Source: Chryseobacterium sp. ERMR1:04
Lineage (GTDB): Bacteria; Bacteroidota; Bacteroidia; Flavobacteriales; Weeksellaceae
Length of the DNA stretch: 64,000 bases
Assembly: GCF_001297705.1 (NCBI RefSeq)
Contig: NZ_LIRF01000003.1
Coordinates: 744,001 to 808,000, forward strand
Direction of reading: 5' to 3'
Made by a program: the position numbers and the translations under genes. The first letter of the stretch is position 1. The number at the start of each line of letters is the position of its first letter. The notes beneath the pieces are model-generated. The model was given only the letters and a program-made list of their open reading frames with translations. It made no database searches and had not been told where the DNA came from. Shown piece after piece: positions 51,354 to 60,065 of this stretch.

Positions 51354-52523
51354 TTATCCTTTTTTAATAGTTATTCTAAAAGTAGTTCCTTTTCCAACTT
51401 CGGTCTGGGAAATTTTAATATCTCCATTATGATATTCCTGAACAACTCTTTTCGCCAAAGACAAACCTAATCCCCAACCTCTTTTCTTAGTAGAATAGCC
51501 CGGTTTAAAAGCATTTCTGGCTTGCTGTTTGGTCATTCCGCTTCCGGTATCTTTTACTTCAATGAGAATATTTTTATTTCTTTCGAAGACAAACATTTGC
51601 AACGTTCCTTCTCCTCTCATTGCATCAACCGCATTTTTAACTAAGTTTTCAATCACCCAACTCATCAGAATTTTATTATGGGGAACCAGAATATCGTATT
51701 TCGGAAGGTGTAAACTAAAATCAATTTTTCTTGAAATTCTTGTCTTTAAATAATCGAAATTCTCATCAATGGTTTTATTAAAATTCATATCATTGAGCTC
51801 AGGAACAGAACCGATCTTTGAAAACCGTTCGGAAATCGTTCGCAACCTTTCAATGTCTTTTTCGATTTCATGCACCCCTTCAGAATCCGGATTATCTAAT
51901 TTCATGATTTCCATCCAGCCAATCATTGAGGATAACGGAGTTCCGATCTGGTGCGCCGTTTCTTTTGCTAAACCAGCCCAAAGATACCCTTCATCTGTCT
52001 TTTTAATGGTTCTTAACAGCCAGAATGAAAACAGCAGATAGAAAAATATAAACAACCCTAAAAAATAGGGATAATAACGTAAATTATTAAGCAGTTCTGA
52101 ATTATCATAGAAAACAAGTTGTTTATCTCCATTGGCTACCTCAATTTCAAATGGAGCATAATTATTCTCCATTTTAGTAATTAGCTTTCTCATTTCTTCT
52201 GGATTACCCAATATCTCTTGCGAAATGTTTCGAGAGCTTCCATCAAATATAAAAGGCTTTTTATTTTCATCCGTTAAAATAGATGGAATTTGATCATTTT
52301 CAGTAAGAATAGCAAACAATAGTTCTTGAGTCTCAGAACTTTTTTGCTGATTATCTTGTAAAATTTTTATCGCTGTAGCAAAAACCTTTATTCTTTCAGC
52401 CTCTTTTTCTCTCAAATTTTTAATAAGAATATTTGACGAAACAATCAAAGCAATTACCATTATAGTAAGTAATGTAAACACAAACCAATTGTTCAACCTT
52501 GAAAAGAATGGACGATTTTTCAT
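51354..52523 (-). CDS. sensor histidine kinase
   Basis: The 389-residue protein has two membrane spans (WFVFTLLTIMVIALIVSSNIL and YFLGLFIFFYLLFSFWLL) around an extracytoplasmic sensor of about 120 residues. The kinase core follows: H-box AKETAHQIGTPLSSMIGWME (phosphorylated His about 190), N-box VIENLVKNAVDAMRGEG, and G-boxes VKDTGSGMTKQ and GWGLGLSLAKRVVQEY. No response regulator adjoins it, so its partner is elsewhere. It starts 5 bp after the PBP4-like gene, indicating shared transcription and possibly envelope sensing. Confidence 0.92.
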   Translation of the reverse strand: MKNRPFFSRLNNWFVFTLLTIMVIALIVSSNILIKNLREKEAERIKVFATAIKILQDNQQKSSETQELLFAILTENDQIPSILTDENKKPFIFDGSSRNISQEILGNPEEMRKLITKMENNYAPFEIEVANGDKQLVFYDNSELLNNLRYYPYFLGLFIFFYLLFSFWLLRTIKKTDEGYLWAGLAKETAHQIGTPLSSMIGWMEIMKLDNPDSEGVHEIEKDIERLRTISERFSKIGSVPELNDMNFNKTIDENFDYLKTRISRKIDFSLHLPKYDILVPHNKILMSWVIENLVKNAVDAMRGEGTLQMFVFERNKNILIEVKDTGSGMTKQQARNAFKPGYSTKKRGWGLGLSLAKRVVQEYHNGDIKISQTEVGKGTTFRITIKKG

Positions 52524-52528
52524 TAATT

Positions 52529-53902
52529 TTATTTTAAAACATTCAGAATTTTCTGCAACTCTGTACTTCCGCTCCCCTGATAATTATTGATAATAATAGA
52601 GAACACATATTTTTTACCATCTTTTCCTGTATGATAGCCTGCATAGGATTTTGTATCTCTCATGGTTCCGCTTTTCATTTTCATTCCGTTATCCTGTATA
52701 GGAAAACCATCATAATAAGATTCGAACCACGGCTGTTTTTTAGCATATAACAATGCCTGCACTTCTGCTTTTGCTGAAACATAATTCTGTGGTGAAAGTC
52801 CGCTTCCATCAGCAAAATTGATCATATTCGGATTGATTCCCTTTGATTTCCAGAATTCTTTAAGAAAAGCGACTCCGCTTTTAAAACTAGGATTTCCTTT
52901 CTTCTCTTTTCCTAGCGTTTTAATGAATGTTTCACCATACATATTGATGCTCTTTCTTAAAAACCAATATACGATTTTATCCAACGTTGGAGATTCATAT
53001 GTAAGAATGACATTCGTTTTTGGGGCTTCTAAAGACGGTTTCCCTTCCAATTCGAGTTGGGAATTGGTAACTACTTTTCCTGAAAACTCAATTCCGGATT
53101 CCTTTAACCAATCCTTTACTTCAATACCTAACTGCAATGGCGGATTGGGGGTAGATCCTGAAACAGTAACCGTTTTTCCTGCAGGCAACGTTCCATTGAT
53201 CAAAGCAACATGAGAGCGAGGCGCCGTAAAGATTAAACTTTGGTCTGAACTTCCGCCAGTTTTTAAATCATTCAACCATTTTACGCCTTCCAACGGATAA
53301 GAAAAGTTTTTAAAATCGGCTCCATTGATATTAATATCAAACTGATTTTCTTTCCAATTGATCCCCCAAACTCCGGCTCCATAATAATTTCCCATATCAT
53401 CCCAAGGCCATCCTCCGGGAACTGTTTGATGGTCAAAATAAGAATCATCAATAATTAAATCACCGGAGATTTTTGTAATTCCCGATTTTTTAATAGCATC
53501 AATAAGTTTCTTTTTAAAATTTTCCGGTTTATAAGAGTCATAACGCCAGCTTCCCAGCGTAGGATCACCATTGGATGTAATGAAAAGATTTCCATTCAAA
53601 TTTCCTCCCGAAAGCGTTCCGGAATAGCTTGAAGTAGTTTTATACGTATAATTTTTGCCTAAAGTTTCCAACGCCGCTCCGGCAGTGAATATTTTCTGCG
53701 TAGACGCTGTTGAAAGGCCTTTATTCCCTTGATATTCATAAATAAAATTTCCGCTTTCATCAGACACATAAAAAGATAAATTAGTTGCAACAGCACCTGA
53801 GGAATCCATTAAGTCTTTGGTTACTTTATCTAATTTTTGGGCTATATTTTGAGCGAAAATGAGCTGACTTGAAATCGCAAGGACCGCAAATGTTTTTTTC
53901 AT
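52529..53902 (-). CDS. dacB: D-alanyl-D-alanine carboxypeptidase/endopeptidase (PBP4 type)
   Basis: The 457-residue protein has a signal peptide (FAVLAISSQLIFAQ) and the S13 peptidase layout. SxxK is in LSTASTQKIF (Ser about 67, Lys 70), the SxN-type motif is near FADGSGLSPQNYVS, and the KSG triad is in GMKMKSGTMRDTKSYAG. The large inserted domain between the first two motifs (about residues 90-300) is typical of PBP4. It trims and cleaves peptidoglycan peptides in the periplasm. It is followed 5 bp later by a histidine kinase. Confidence 0.93.
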   Translation of the reverse strand: MKKTFAVLAISSQLIFAQNIAQKLDKVTKDLMDSSGAVATNLSFYVSDESGNFIYEYQGNKGLSTASTQKIFTAGAALETLGKNYTYKTTSSYSGTLSGGNLNGNLFITSNGDPTLGSWRYDSYKPENFKKKLIDAIKKSGITKISGDLIIDDSYFDHQTVPGGWPWDDMGNYYGAGVWGINWKENQFDININGADFKNFSYPLEGVKWLNDLKTGGSSDQSLIFTAPRSHVALINGTLPAGKTVTVSGSTPNPPLQLGIEVKDWLKESGIEFSGKVVTNSQLELEGKPSLEAPKTNVILTYESPTLDKIVYWFLRKSINMYGETFIKTLGKEKKGNPSFKSGVAFLKEFWKSKGINPNMINFADGSGLSPQNYVSAKAEVQALLYAKKQPWFESYYDGFPIQDNGMKMKSGTMRDTKSYAGYHTGKDGKKYVFSIIINNYQGSGSTELQKILNVLK

Positions 53903-53947
53903 TGCATTTTGTTTTTATTCTCTTGTAATGCTAAGACATCACATTCA

Positions 53948-54031
53948 AATGCTTCGACTTCGCTCAGCATGACATTTCTAATACTAAATGACATTTTGTA
54001 GCTTTATCGTGCTGAGCGAAGTCGAAGCATT
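53948..54031. repeat. 22-bp perfect inverted repeat of a dispersed element
   Basis: Positions 53948-53969 and 54010-54031 are exact inverse copies with the core CTTCGACTTCGCTCAGCA. They could fold into a 22-bp stem with a 40-nt loop. A third, near-identical copy of the core is at 56751-56770. Confidence 0.85.
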
Positions 54032-54101
54032 CAATATTATTTAACTATTTGTTCAAATATAATAAAGATTACAATTTAATTCAGATTTATATAAAATTAA
54101 A

Positions 54102-54707
54102 CTAATTTATAAAACCGGATAATTTTTCTTCTATTTTCCAATTTCCATTTTCATTTTTTACTATAACTCTTTCTCCTCCTCCACAAAGGCCACCACAATA
54201 ATGACCATAACTAACAATAGCTCTTTTCTTATTTATCGAAAATAGAGGTTTACTAACAAACATAAATGAAACTTTTCCATGTAATTTATTAAATTCAGTC
54301 CAAAAAGATTGGTTATTTTTTTTATAACTCAATAACTTTTCTTTATGAATTATTCTCATATTAATAATATACTTTGGATTAAGCAAAAAATTTTCCGATT
54401 CTTCATATTGTTGCTTCATGGAAATTACATCATTCTTAGTAAAAAACTTTTTTAGTATTTTAATATCTAAATAATTATAATCCCTCTCGTTATTTTTATA
54501 ATTTGGATCTTCAGTAATAATCTTTATGGTTTCTACTTTATCAATTTTTGTTTTAATTGCATAATCTATTACTCCGTATATATCAATATCCGAAATATTG
54601 GAGTTTTGAGCCTTAATATATACAGATCCTAATAATAAGTAAACTACCAAACTGTTTATGATAGTCTGGCTTTGCTTATTATAATAAACTTCCAGCTTCA
54701 ATTTCAT
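54102..54707 (-). CDS. secreted protein of unknown function
   Basis: Two starts are possible: ATG 54728 or ATG 54707, both inside the end of pepE. The later one gives a short basic N-region before the hydrophobic segment IINSLVVYLLLGSVYIKAQ, which reads as a signal peptide. The mature part of about 165 residues contains MKQQYEESENFLLNPKYIIN and a C-terminal block KRAIVSYGHYCGGLCGGGER with KNENGNWKIEEKLS. That end resembles small secreted proteins of Flavobacteriia. The overlap with pepE suggests coupling. The function is unknown. Confidence 0.65.
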   Translation of the reverse strand: MKLKLEVYYNKQSQTIINSLVVYLLLGSVYIKAQNSNISDIDIYGVIDYAIKTKIDKVETIKIITEDPNYKNNERDYNYLDIKILKKFFTKNDVISMKQQYEESENFLLNPKYIINMRIIHKEKLLSYKKNNQSFWTEFNKLHGKVSFMFVSKPLFSINKKRAIVSYGHYCGGLCGGGERVIVKNENGNWKIEEKLSGFIN

Positions 54708-55371
54708 AAGGTACTTTTCCTTTTTCAAAAATTCTTGTTAATTCACTTCCTTCAACAGTAATTGTATCCCCAATTCTTCTGATCCAGTTTCCTTCACGAA
54801 GTCCAACCACTTTAAGGTCATTTTGCGTTAAGAATTCCATAATTCGGGTTTCTCTTGTTTCTCCATTATGTTTCAAATCCGGATTTGGATCTAAATAATG
54901 TGGATTCAGGTTAAAAGGAACCAAGCCCATACAGTCAAAACTTGGCGGATAAACGATTGGCATATCGTTCGTGGTTTTCATATTTTGTCCCCCAATATTA
55001 CTTCCTGCGCTACAGCCTAAATAAGCTTTTCCGTTTTCTACATTTGATTTTAAAACTGACATCAAACCTTCTTCATGTAACGTTTTAACCAATAAAAATG
55101 TATTTCCACCGCCTGTAAAATAACCTTTGGCGCTATTTAATGCTTCCATTGTATCTTCAAATTCATGAAGACCTTTTACCTTGATATTAATTGTTTCGAA
55201 GAACGAACGTGCTTTTGCGGTGTAGTCCTCATGGGAAATTCCACCGGGTCTTGCATAAGGAATGAAAATAATTTCATCAATTCCTTTATATAATTGTATT
55301 AATTCTTCTCTTAAATATTCTAAATATTCTCCACCAAAAATTGTGGAAGTTGAGGCTAATATGATATTCAT
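54679..55371 (-). CDS. pepE: peptidase E (dipeptidase E, S51)
   Basis: The 230-residue cytoplasmic enzyme has the S51 fold. FIPYARPGGISHEDYTAK and AKGYFTGGGNTFLLVKTL precede the nucleophile elbow AYLGCSAGSNIGGQ (catalytic Ser about residue 121), and FNLNPHYLDPNPDLKHNGET carries the catalytic His. It hydrolyses dipeptides with N-terminal aspartate. The start MNIILASTSTIFGGEYL is typical. Its end overlaps the next gene on the same strand. Confidence 0.92.
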   Translation of the reverse strand: MNIILASTSTIFGGEYLEYLREELIQLYKGIDEIIFIPYARPGGISHEDYTAKARSFFETINIKVKGLHEFEDTMEALNSAKGYFTGGGNTFLLVKTLHEEGLMSVLKSNVENGKAYLGCSAGSNIGGQNMKTTNDMPIVYPPSFDCMGLVPFNLNPHYLDPNPDLKHNGETRETRIMEFLTQNDLKVVGLREGNWIRRIGDTITVEGSELTRIFEKGKVPYEIEAGSLL

Positions 55372-55568
55372 ACCGGGAAATTATATTGATTATTAAAAAA
55401 ACAGTTGAGTTACAAAGATAAACTCAAACGCGTAGGAATCAAAAATTAAGCTAAAAAAAATCGTTTATCCGTTAATATTTTCTAAAAAAACTTAAAGCTT
55501 CTAAAATTTGAGACTTTCTGGAATTATTATTGAATTTTAGATTCTAGAAATTTTAAAAATGTACGATT

Positions 55569-56129
55569 ATGAAAATGACTAAAATTAATATCAAAAATCT
55601 ATTTTTAGGTTTATTCCTTGTAGGAAGTGCTGGTTTTGCGAATGCACAAACCACTCAGACAGATACTGCCAATAGTACAACAACTACGGCTGCTACAACT
55701 CAATCTGGTAATGCTACGATTGATGGCCTTAAAAAACAAATTGAAGCTAATCCTAAAGATACAGAATCACTAGCCAAATTGGCGGGCGCTTATCAAGACG
55801 CTTCGGATTGGACCAATGCAGTAGCTACATGGAAAAAGATATCTGCTTTGTTACCCGATTGGGCTCCATCTTATTACAGTCAGGCATACGCTTATCAGGC
55901 AGGTAAAGATGATGCCAATGCAAAACTTTCTTATGAAAAATACATTGCTACGGTAAAACCGGAAGAAGTAGAACAAAATAAGAAAAATTTGGCTTACGCT
56001 TATTTCTATATCGCCTTTTCAGAACAACAGTCTGATCCTGCAAAAGCAAAAGAACATATTGCTAAATCAATACAATATGATCCTACCAATCAAGATGCTT
56101 TAAAATTAAGTAAAACTTTAAATTCATAA
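55569..56129 (+). CDS. secreted TPR protein
   Basis: The 186-residue protein has a signal peptide (LFLGLFLVGSAGFANAQ), a Thr/Ala/Ser-rich linker (residues 28-50) and three tetratricopeptide repeats (LAGAYQDASDWTNAVATWKK, SYYSQAYAYQAGKDDANAKL, AKEHIAKSIQYDPTNQDALK). TPR units mediate protein contacts, probably in the periplasm. Two starts are possible, ATG 55569 or 55575. The gene stands alone. Confidence 0.8.
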   Translation: MKMTKINIKNLFLGLFLVGSAGFANAQTTQTDTANSTTTTAATTQSGNATIDGLKKQIEANPKDTESLAKLAGAYQDASDWTNAVATWKKISALLPDWAPSYYSQAYAYQAGKDDANAKLSYEKYIATVKPEEVEQNKKNLAYAYFYIAFSEQQSDPAKAKEHIAKSIQYDPTNQDALKLSKTLNS

Positions 56130-56136
56130 AGAAATT

Positions 56137-56167
56137 AAAATCCGGGAAATTTTCTCGGATTTTTTTA
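56137..56167. terminator. terminator between the TPR gene and the YdeI-like pseudogene
   Basis: AAAATCCGGGAAA (56137-56149) pairs with the TTTCTCGGATTTT segment (to about 56164) with a wobble, followed by T on the plus strand. It lies between convergent genes. Confidence 0.8.
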
Positions 56168-56173
56168 TTGATT

Positions 56174-56714
56174 TCAATTAATCCTTTTTCCAAAAAAATC
56201 TACTTCGCCTTGCAGATGCCTGATGATCTTTTCAATATTCCTTTGAATGCTCGCTTCTGTTTTTAAATTATTGATATAACGAATCAATTCCAGTTTTCTT
56301 GAAGGAATAAGGTTTTCAAAATTTTGTACCGTGACAGGATTTTCCCTGATTGCTTTATCTAATTGAGGGTGAATGGAAATTGTTCTGTCTGCATCATCAA
56401 ATTCAACAACAACTTCACACAACCACTTTTCACCTGATCACTAGGTAACTGCATCATTCAACAACAACTTCAATAATTTCATCTATTCTTCTGGGAGAAT
56501 CTTTTAACATGGTTAGGTTGATGTATAACCTCCATTCTCCTAAATATCTCATTAGATTTTGTTTAAATTCTTTACCATTTACTGTTCCTTTCACAGGAAT
56601 TGGACTTTTGTTTCTTCCCGAAGTTTCAAAAATTTCATTTAAAATTTCCTCAGGAATAAAAACAAAGGGATTGATACCAATGATGTTGAGTTGTGCTGTG
56701 AAATGGTTTTTCAT
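56174..56714 (-). pseudogene. YdeI/OmpD-associated, DUF1905-type gene broken by a 55-bp insertion
   Basis: The first part (56714-56454) is a DUF1905 domain (KNHFTAQLNIIGINPFVFIP, RNKSPIPVKGTVNGKEF, WRLYINLTMLKDSPRRIDEI). The second part (56422-56174) is the C-terminal helical module (PVTVQNFENLIPSRKLELIR, then NNLKTEASIQRNIEK). Together they make the usual YdeI-like protein of about 160 residues, linked in some bacteria to resistance against cationic peptides or bacteriocins. A 55-bp insertion flanked by a repeated ATTCAACAACAACTTCA separates them and shifts the frame with stops. Removing it rejoins EIIEVVVEFDDADRTISIH exactly. Confidence 0.8.
56401..56472. repeat. direct repeats bounding the YdeI-like insertion
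   Basis: ATTCAACAACAACTTCA occurs at 56401-56417 and 56456-56472. Between them lie 38 bp of unrelated sequence containing CACCTGATCACTAGGT. Upstream of each copy CTGCATCAT is also shared, with a 5-bp difference. Confidence 0.85.
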
Positions 56715-56750
56715 TGAAGTAAAGTTATAAAATTGTTTTTATTTGGGATA

Positions 56751-56770
56751 CTGAGCGAAATCGAAGCATC
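56751..56770. repeat. third copy of the CTGAGCGAAGTCGAAGCAT element
   Basis: CTGAGCGAAATCGAAGCATC here differs by one internal base from the arms at 53948-54031. It is a single unpaired copy upstream of the YdeI-like pseudogene. Confidence 0.65.
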
Positions 56771-56828
56771 TCAATACACTCATAACTTCTAACCAAGATT
56801 AAAAGTTTCCCACTCAAAAAGTAATGTT

Positions 56829-56836
56829 TATCTTTG
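56829..56836 (+). promoter_or_regulatory. -7 box of the transaldolase/FSA gene
   Basis: TATCTTTG matches TAnnTTTG and lies 22 bp before the ATG. No clear TTG is present at the usual upstream distance. Confidence 0.5.
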
Positions 56837-56857
56837 TATAAATAAATCTTTAAACAA

Positions 56858-57511
56858 ATGAAATTTTTTATTGACACTGCCAATTTAGAGCAAATAAAAG
56901 AAGCAAAAGATCTTGGAATTTTAGATGGTGTAACAACCAACCCATCTTTAATGGCTAAAGAAGGAATTCAGGGAGCTGAGGCTATTAAAAATCATTATAA
57001 AGCAATTTGTGATATCGTAGACGGAGATATTTCTGCAGAAGTACTTTCTACCACTTACGAAGAAATGATCAAAGAAGGTGATGAGTTGGCTGCAATCCAC
57101 CCGAATATCGTTGTGAAAATCCCAATGATTAAGGATGGTATCAAAGCATTAAAATATTTTTCAGATAAAGGAGTTAAAACGAACTGTACACTTATTTTCT
57201 CTGCAGGACAAGCTCTTTTAGCAGCAAAAGCTGGTGCAACTTACGTTTCTCCTTTCTTAGGAAGACTTGATGATATTTCTACAGACGGATTAAACCTAAT
57301 CAAGGAAATCAGATTAATTTTTGATAACTATATGTATGACACTGAAATTTTAGCAGCATCTATCCGTCACCAAATGCACATTATTGACTGTGCTAAAATT
57401 GGTGCTGATGTTATTACTTCTCCACTTCCTCCAATCTTGAGTTTGTTGAGACACCCATTAACAGACAGCGGATTGGCTCAATTTATTGCAGATTCAGCGA
57501 AATTAGCTTAA
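56858..57511 (+). CDS. fsa: transaldolase / fructose-6-phosphate aldolase family enzyme
   Basis: The 217-residue protein is the short transaldolase type (TalC/FSA): FFIDTANLEQIKEAKDLGIL, DGVTTNPSLMAKEG, and VVKIPMIKDG with the Schiff-base Lys at residue 87. TLIFSAGQALLAAKAGATYV, SPFLGRLDDISTDGL and ASIRHQMHIIDCAKIGADV complete the set. It acts in sugar-phosphate exchange in the cytoplasm. Whether it works as transaldolase or as fructose-6-phosphate aldolase cannot be settled here. A strong terminator follows. Confidence 0.92.
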   Translation: MKFFIDTANLEQIKEAKDLGILDGVTTNPSLMAKEGIQGAEAIKNHYKAICDIVDGDISAEVLSTTYEEMIKEGDELAAIHPNIVVKIPMIKDGIKALKYFSDKGVKTNCTLIFSAGQALLAAKAGATYVSPFLGRLDDISTDGLNLIKEIRLIFDNYMYDTEILAASIRHQMHIIDCAKIGADVITSPLPPILSLLRHPLTDSGLAQFIADSAKLA

Positions 57512-57534
57512 CATTACGCTCACTATAAAGCATA

Positions 57535-57563
57535 AAAAACCCGAAACTGAGTTTCGGGTTTTT
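57535..57563. terminator. bidirectional terminator between fsa and the GLPGLI gene
   Basis: AAAAACCCGAAAC (57535-57547) pairs perfectly with GTTTCGGGTTTTT (57551-57563) around TGA. T runs lie in both directions, between converging genes. Confidence 0.92.
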
Positions 57564-57566
57564 GTT

Positions 57567-58406
57567 TTATTTCAATAAATCTAATTCTAACAAATTATTA
57601 TTTTTCGCATTTTCTTCTTTCCCTTCTTTCTCTCGCATTTTCATCATCATTTCAGGCTCGATCGGTTTTCCGTTTTCGCCCATCATTATAACCTTTGTCC
57701 CTGAAGCAAGCATCTGACGTAGACCCTTTGTAGGATTGTTTCTGCTTTCTATAAACTGCTTTTTATACGTTTCCATATTGACAGGAATTACTTTAGTAAA
57801 TGATTTTTTTTCACTCTCAGTGATCCAATCTTCATTTCGTTTTTTCACTTCTTTTAATACAAATGAATGAGAGTTCGTTTTATCTTCAATCTTCACAATT
57901 AAACCCGGTAGCCCATGAAACTTATACGGTCCATCCTGAATAGGAATATCTGTTACAAACCAAGCCGTCCATTTTCTTCCTCCAAAATCTAAAGTTGCTT
58001 TTTGAGCTGTAAACTCTCCTATTTTTTCTTTGTCCGGTAGAATTTTCCAGTTTTGAGGCCTGTCATCTGTCACTTTATATTTATCTATATCCAAACTATT
58101 AAAGAATAGGGTTTTATAATCCGGATAAGATTTCTCTACCACAAAAGGAATATATCCGAAGTTAATTCCTGAGAAATCATGAATACCTTTCTTAATTCTG
58201 TCTTCTCTCATAGAATCTGAGATGGCTACCTCACTACTGTAAAATTTAGATCCTTTTTTCGAAACATCGAGATACATTATCTCAGTTTTGACGTCTTTTT
58301 TGGCTGTAGAATCTGCAACGAGCCGATATTCATACGCAAAACGCTGACTTTGTGCATCAATAATAAGTACTGACAATAGAAATAATACTAAAAATATTTT
58401 TTTCAT
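57567..58406 (-). CDS. GLPGLI-family secreted protein, paralogue 1
   Basis: The 279-residue protein has a signal peptide (ending DAQS, about residue 20). The conserved core is NWKILPDKEKIGEFTAQKAT, GGRKWTAWFVTDIPIQDGPY and the name-giving HGLPGLIVKIEDKTNSHSF. A Met/Glu/Lys-rich tail ends NNLLELDLLK. The family is confined mainly to Bacteroidetes and its role is unknown. It starts 21 bp after the acetyltransferase gene. It is one of three paralogues in 57.5-61 kb that share the motif order and the C-terminal NNxxELDLL-type end. Confidence 0.88.
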   Translation of the reverse strand: MKKIFLVLFLLSVLIIDAQSQRFAYEYRLVADSTAKKDVKTEIMYLDVSKKGSKFYSSEVAISDSMREDRIKKGIHDFSGINFGYIPFVVEKSYPDYKTLFFNSLDIDKYKVTDDRPQNWKILPDKEKIGEFTAQKATLDFGGRKWTAWFVTDIPIQDGPYKFHGLPGLIVKIEDKTNSHSFVLKEVKKRNEDWITESEKKSFTKVIPVNMETYKKQFIESRNNPTKGLRQMLASGTKVIMMGENGKPIEPEMMMKMREKEGKEENAKNNNLLELDLLK

Positions 58407-58427
58407 AACTTAATTTTAGAATTGTGT

Positions 58428-58991
58428 TTAGTTTTCGTCAATAGCTTTAACAACTTTGCACGGATTTCCTACTGCCACAACATTATCAGGAATATCTTTT
58501 GTGACAACACTTCCCGCTCCTATCACCGAATTATTTCCAATAGAAACTCCCGGTAAAACCACCACATTACCACCGAACCATACGTTATCTCCAACCGTGA
58601 TGGGACGTGCATATTCAAGACCTGCATTTCTTTGTTTAACATCTAAAGGATGCCCTGCGGTATAAAAACTACAGTTGGGACCTATGAAAACATTGTCTCC
58701 AAACTTTACTGTGGCGCAATCTAAAATAACAAGATTGTGATTGGCATAAAAGTTTTCACCTACCTCAATATTATATCCGTAATCACACCAAAAATTGGGT
58801 TCTATACAGAGATTTTCTTTTGTCTTTTTAATGATTTGCTTAATCAATTCCTTTCTTTTAGGAAGGTCTGAGTTTTTGATTTGATTATATTCTAAACATA
58901 AATCTTTAATAAAAATCCGTTCATTGATTAACTCAGGGTCATAATTTGCATCGTACAATAATCCTTTTTCGCATTTTTCTTTCTCTGTCAT
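58428..58991 (-). CDS. maa: sugar O-acetyltransferase (maltose acetyltransferase type)
   Basis: The 187-residue protein starts with the Maa domain (EKEKCEKGLLYDANYDPELI) and continues as a left-handed beta helix of hexapeptide repeats (IEVGENFYANHNLVILDCAT, GPNCSFYTAGHPLDV, VWFGGNVVVLPGVSIGNNSV). The catalytic His is in TAGHPLD. It transfers acetyl from acetyl-CoA to sugars such as maltose or galactosides. Its position between GLPGLI paralogues 1 and 2 is odd, and a duplicated spacer around 59000-59070 suggests that it was carried in with or split from the paralogue duplication. Confidence 0.92.
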   Translation of the reverse strand: MTEKEKCEKGLLYDANYDPELINERIFIKDLCLEYNQIKNSDLPKRKELIKQIIKKTKENLCIEPNFWCDYGYNIEVGENFYANHNLVILDCATVKFGDNVFIGPNCSFYTAGHPLDVKQRNAGLEYARPITVGDNVWFGGNVVVLPGVSIGNNSVIGAGSVVTKDIPDNVVAVGNPCKVVKAIDEN

Positions 58992-59033
58992 AATTTGCTT
59001 TTTGGTATTTTTAACGCCTAAAGATAATAAAAG

Positions 59034-59069
59034 AAAAACAGGATGAAAAGTAGTTTCCGTCCTGTTTTT
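59034..59069 (-). terminator. intrinsic terminator of GLPGLI paralogue 2
   Basis: AAAAACAGGA (59034-59043) pairs with TCCTGTTTTT (59060-59069), with T on the minus strand. It lies in a spacer that is duplicated, with changes, at 59985-60060. Confidence 0.8.
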
Positions 59070-59099
59070 TAATTTTTAAAATTATTTTACAATAATACT

Positions 59100-59966
59100 T
59101 TACTGTAATAGATCAAGCTCGATAATGTTATTTTCCTTTTTTATATTATCTTTCATTTTCTTTTCCTGCTCTCTTAAGCTTTTTTCAGGATCAATAATTT
59201 TTCCCGAATTGTCTCTCATCTCAAGAATAAGTCCTTGAGCAAACATTTGTCTTTCACTTTTTATAGGATCATTACAGAAATCCTTAAAAGCTTTTTTATA
59301 CTTCACTTCATTAAGCGTAATCAGTGGATTATAACGTGACTTATCTTTGGTACTTTTCCATTCATATCCGTCTGGAAGTTTTTTAATTCCTTTTAATTCA
59401 AACGAATGAGTATGCGCCGAGTCTTCAAGTTTTACAATCAATCCTGGTAACCCATGAAATTTATACGGCCCATCCTGAATAGGAAGTTCTGTTGTAAACC
59501 AAGCGATCCAATTTCTGCCCGCAAAATTACAAGTGGCTTTCTGTGCCATAAAATTTCCTATTTTTTCTTTTCCCGGGAGAATTTTCCAGTTTTGCGATCT
59601 GCTGTCTTGTATCATATACTCATCCGAACCCAAAGTGGTGAAGAAATTAACTGAATAATCAGGATACGCTTTTTCAATACTGTATCTTATTTTACCTTTA
59701 GATTGAAATCCTACAAGATTGACATCTGTATTTCCACCTTTTGTCTGCTTTTCAATAGATGCTCTCATTAAAGAGTCAGACTCGAAACGATTTTTACTAT
59801 AAAACTTTGAACCTTTAGGAGAAATGTCAAGAAGCATCATCTCGGTTTCTAGCTTGTCTTTAGCAGTAGAATCAATTATATATTTATATTCATAGGTAAA
59901 GCGCTGATTTTGTGTATTTATAATCAGCCCTGACAATAGAAAGAATAACAATAGTATTTTCTTCAT
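59100..59966 (-). CDS. GLPGLI-family secreted protein, paralogue 2
   Basis: The 288-residue protein has a signal peptide (LLLFFLLSGLIINTQ) and the same order of blocks as its neighbours: SQNWKILPGKEKIGNFMAQK, TTELPIQDGPYKFHGLPGLI, then a divergent charged section, and NNIIELDLLQ at the end. It is closest to paralogue 1 in the N-terminal YEYKYIIDSTAK segment. It is probably transcribed from its own unit, since terminators lie on both sides (60012-60041 and 59034-59069). Confidence 0.88.
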   Translation of the reverse strand: MKKILLLFFLLSGLIINTQNQRFTYEYKYIIDSTAKDKLETEMMLLDISPKGSKFYSKNRFESDSLMRASIEKQTKGGNTDVNLVGFQSKGKIRYSIEKAYPDYSVNFFTTLGSDEYMIQDSRSQNWKILPGKEKIGNFMAQKATCNFAGRNWIAWFTTELPIQDGPYKFHGLPGLIVKLEDSAHTHSFELKGIKKLPDGYEWKSTKDKSRYNPLITLNEVKYKKAFKDFCNDPIKSERQMFAQGLILEMRDNSGKIIDPEKSLREQEKKMKDNIKKENNIIELDLLQ

Positions 59967-60011
59967 GCTTTAATTTGATTTTTAGTATTTTTAGCGTTTA
60001 AAGATAATAAA

Positions 60012-60041
60012 AACAGGATAAAAATTACTTTCTATCCTGTT
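60012..60041 (-). terminator. intrinsic terminator of GLPGLI paralogue 3
   Basis: AACAGGATA (60012-60020) pairs with TATCCTGTT (60033-60041). On the minus strand a run of T and A follows. It is homologous to the hairpin at 59034-59069. Confidence 0.75.
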
Positions 60042-60065
60042 CTTTACTATTAAAAATTATTTTAC

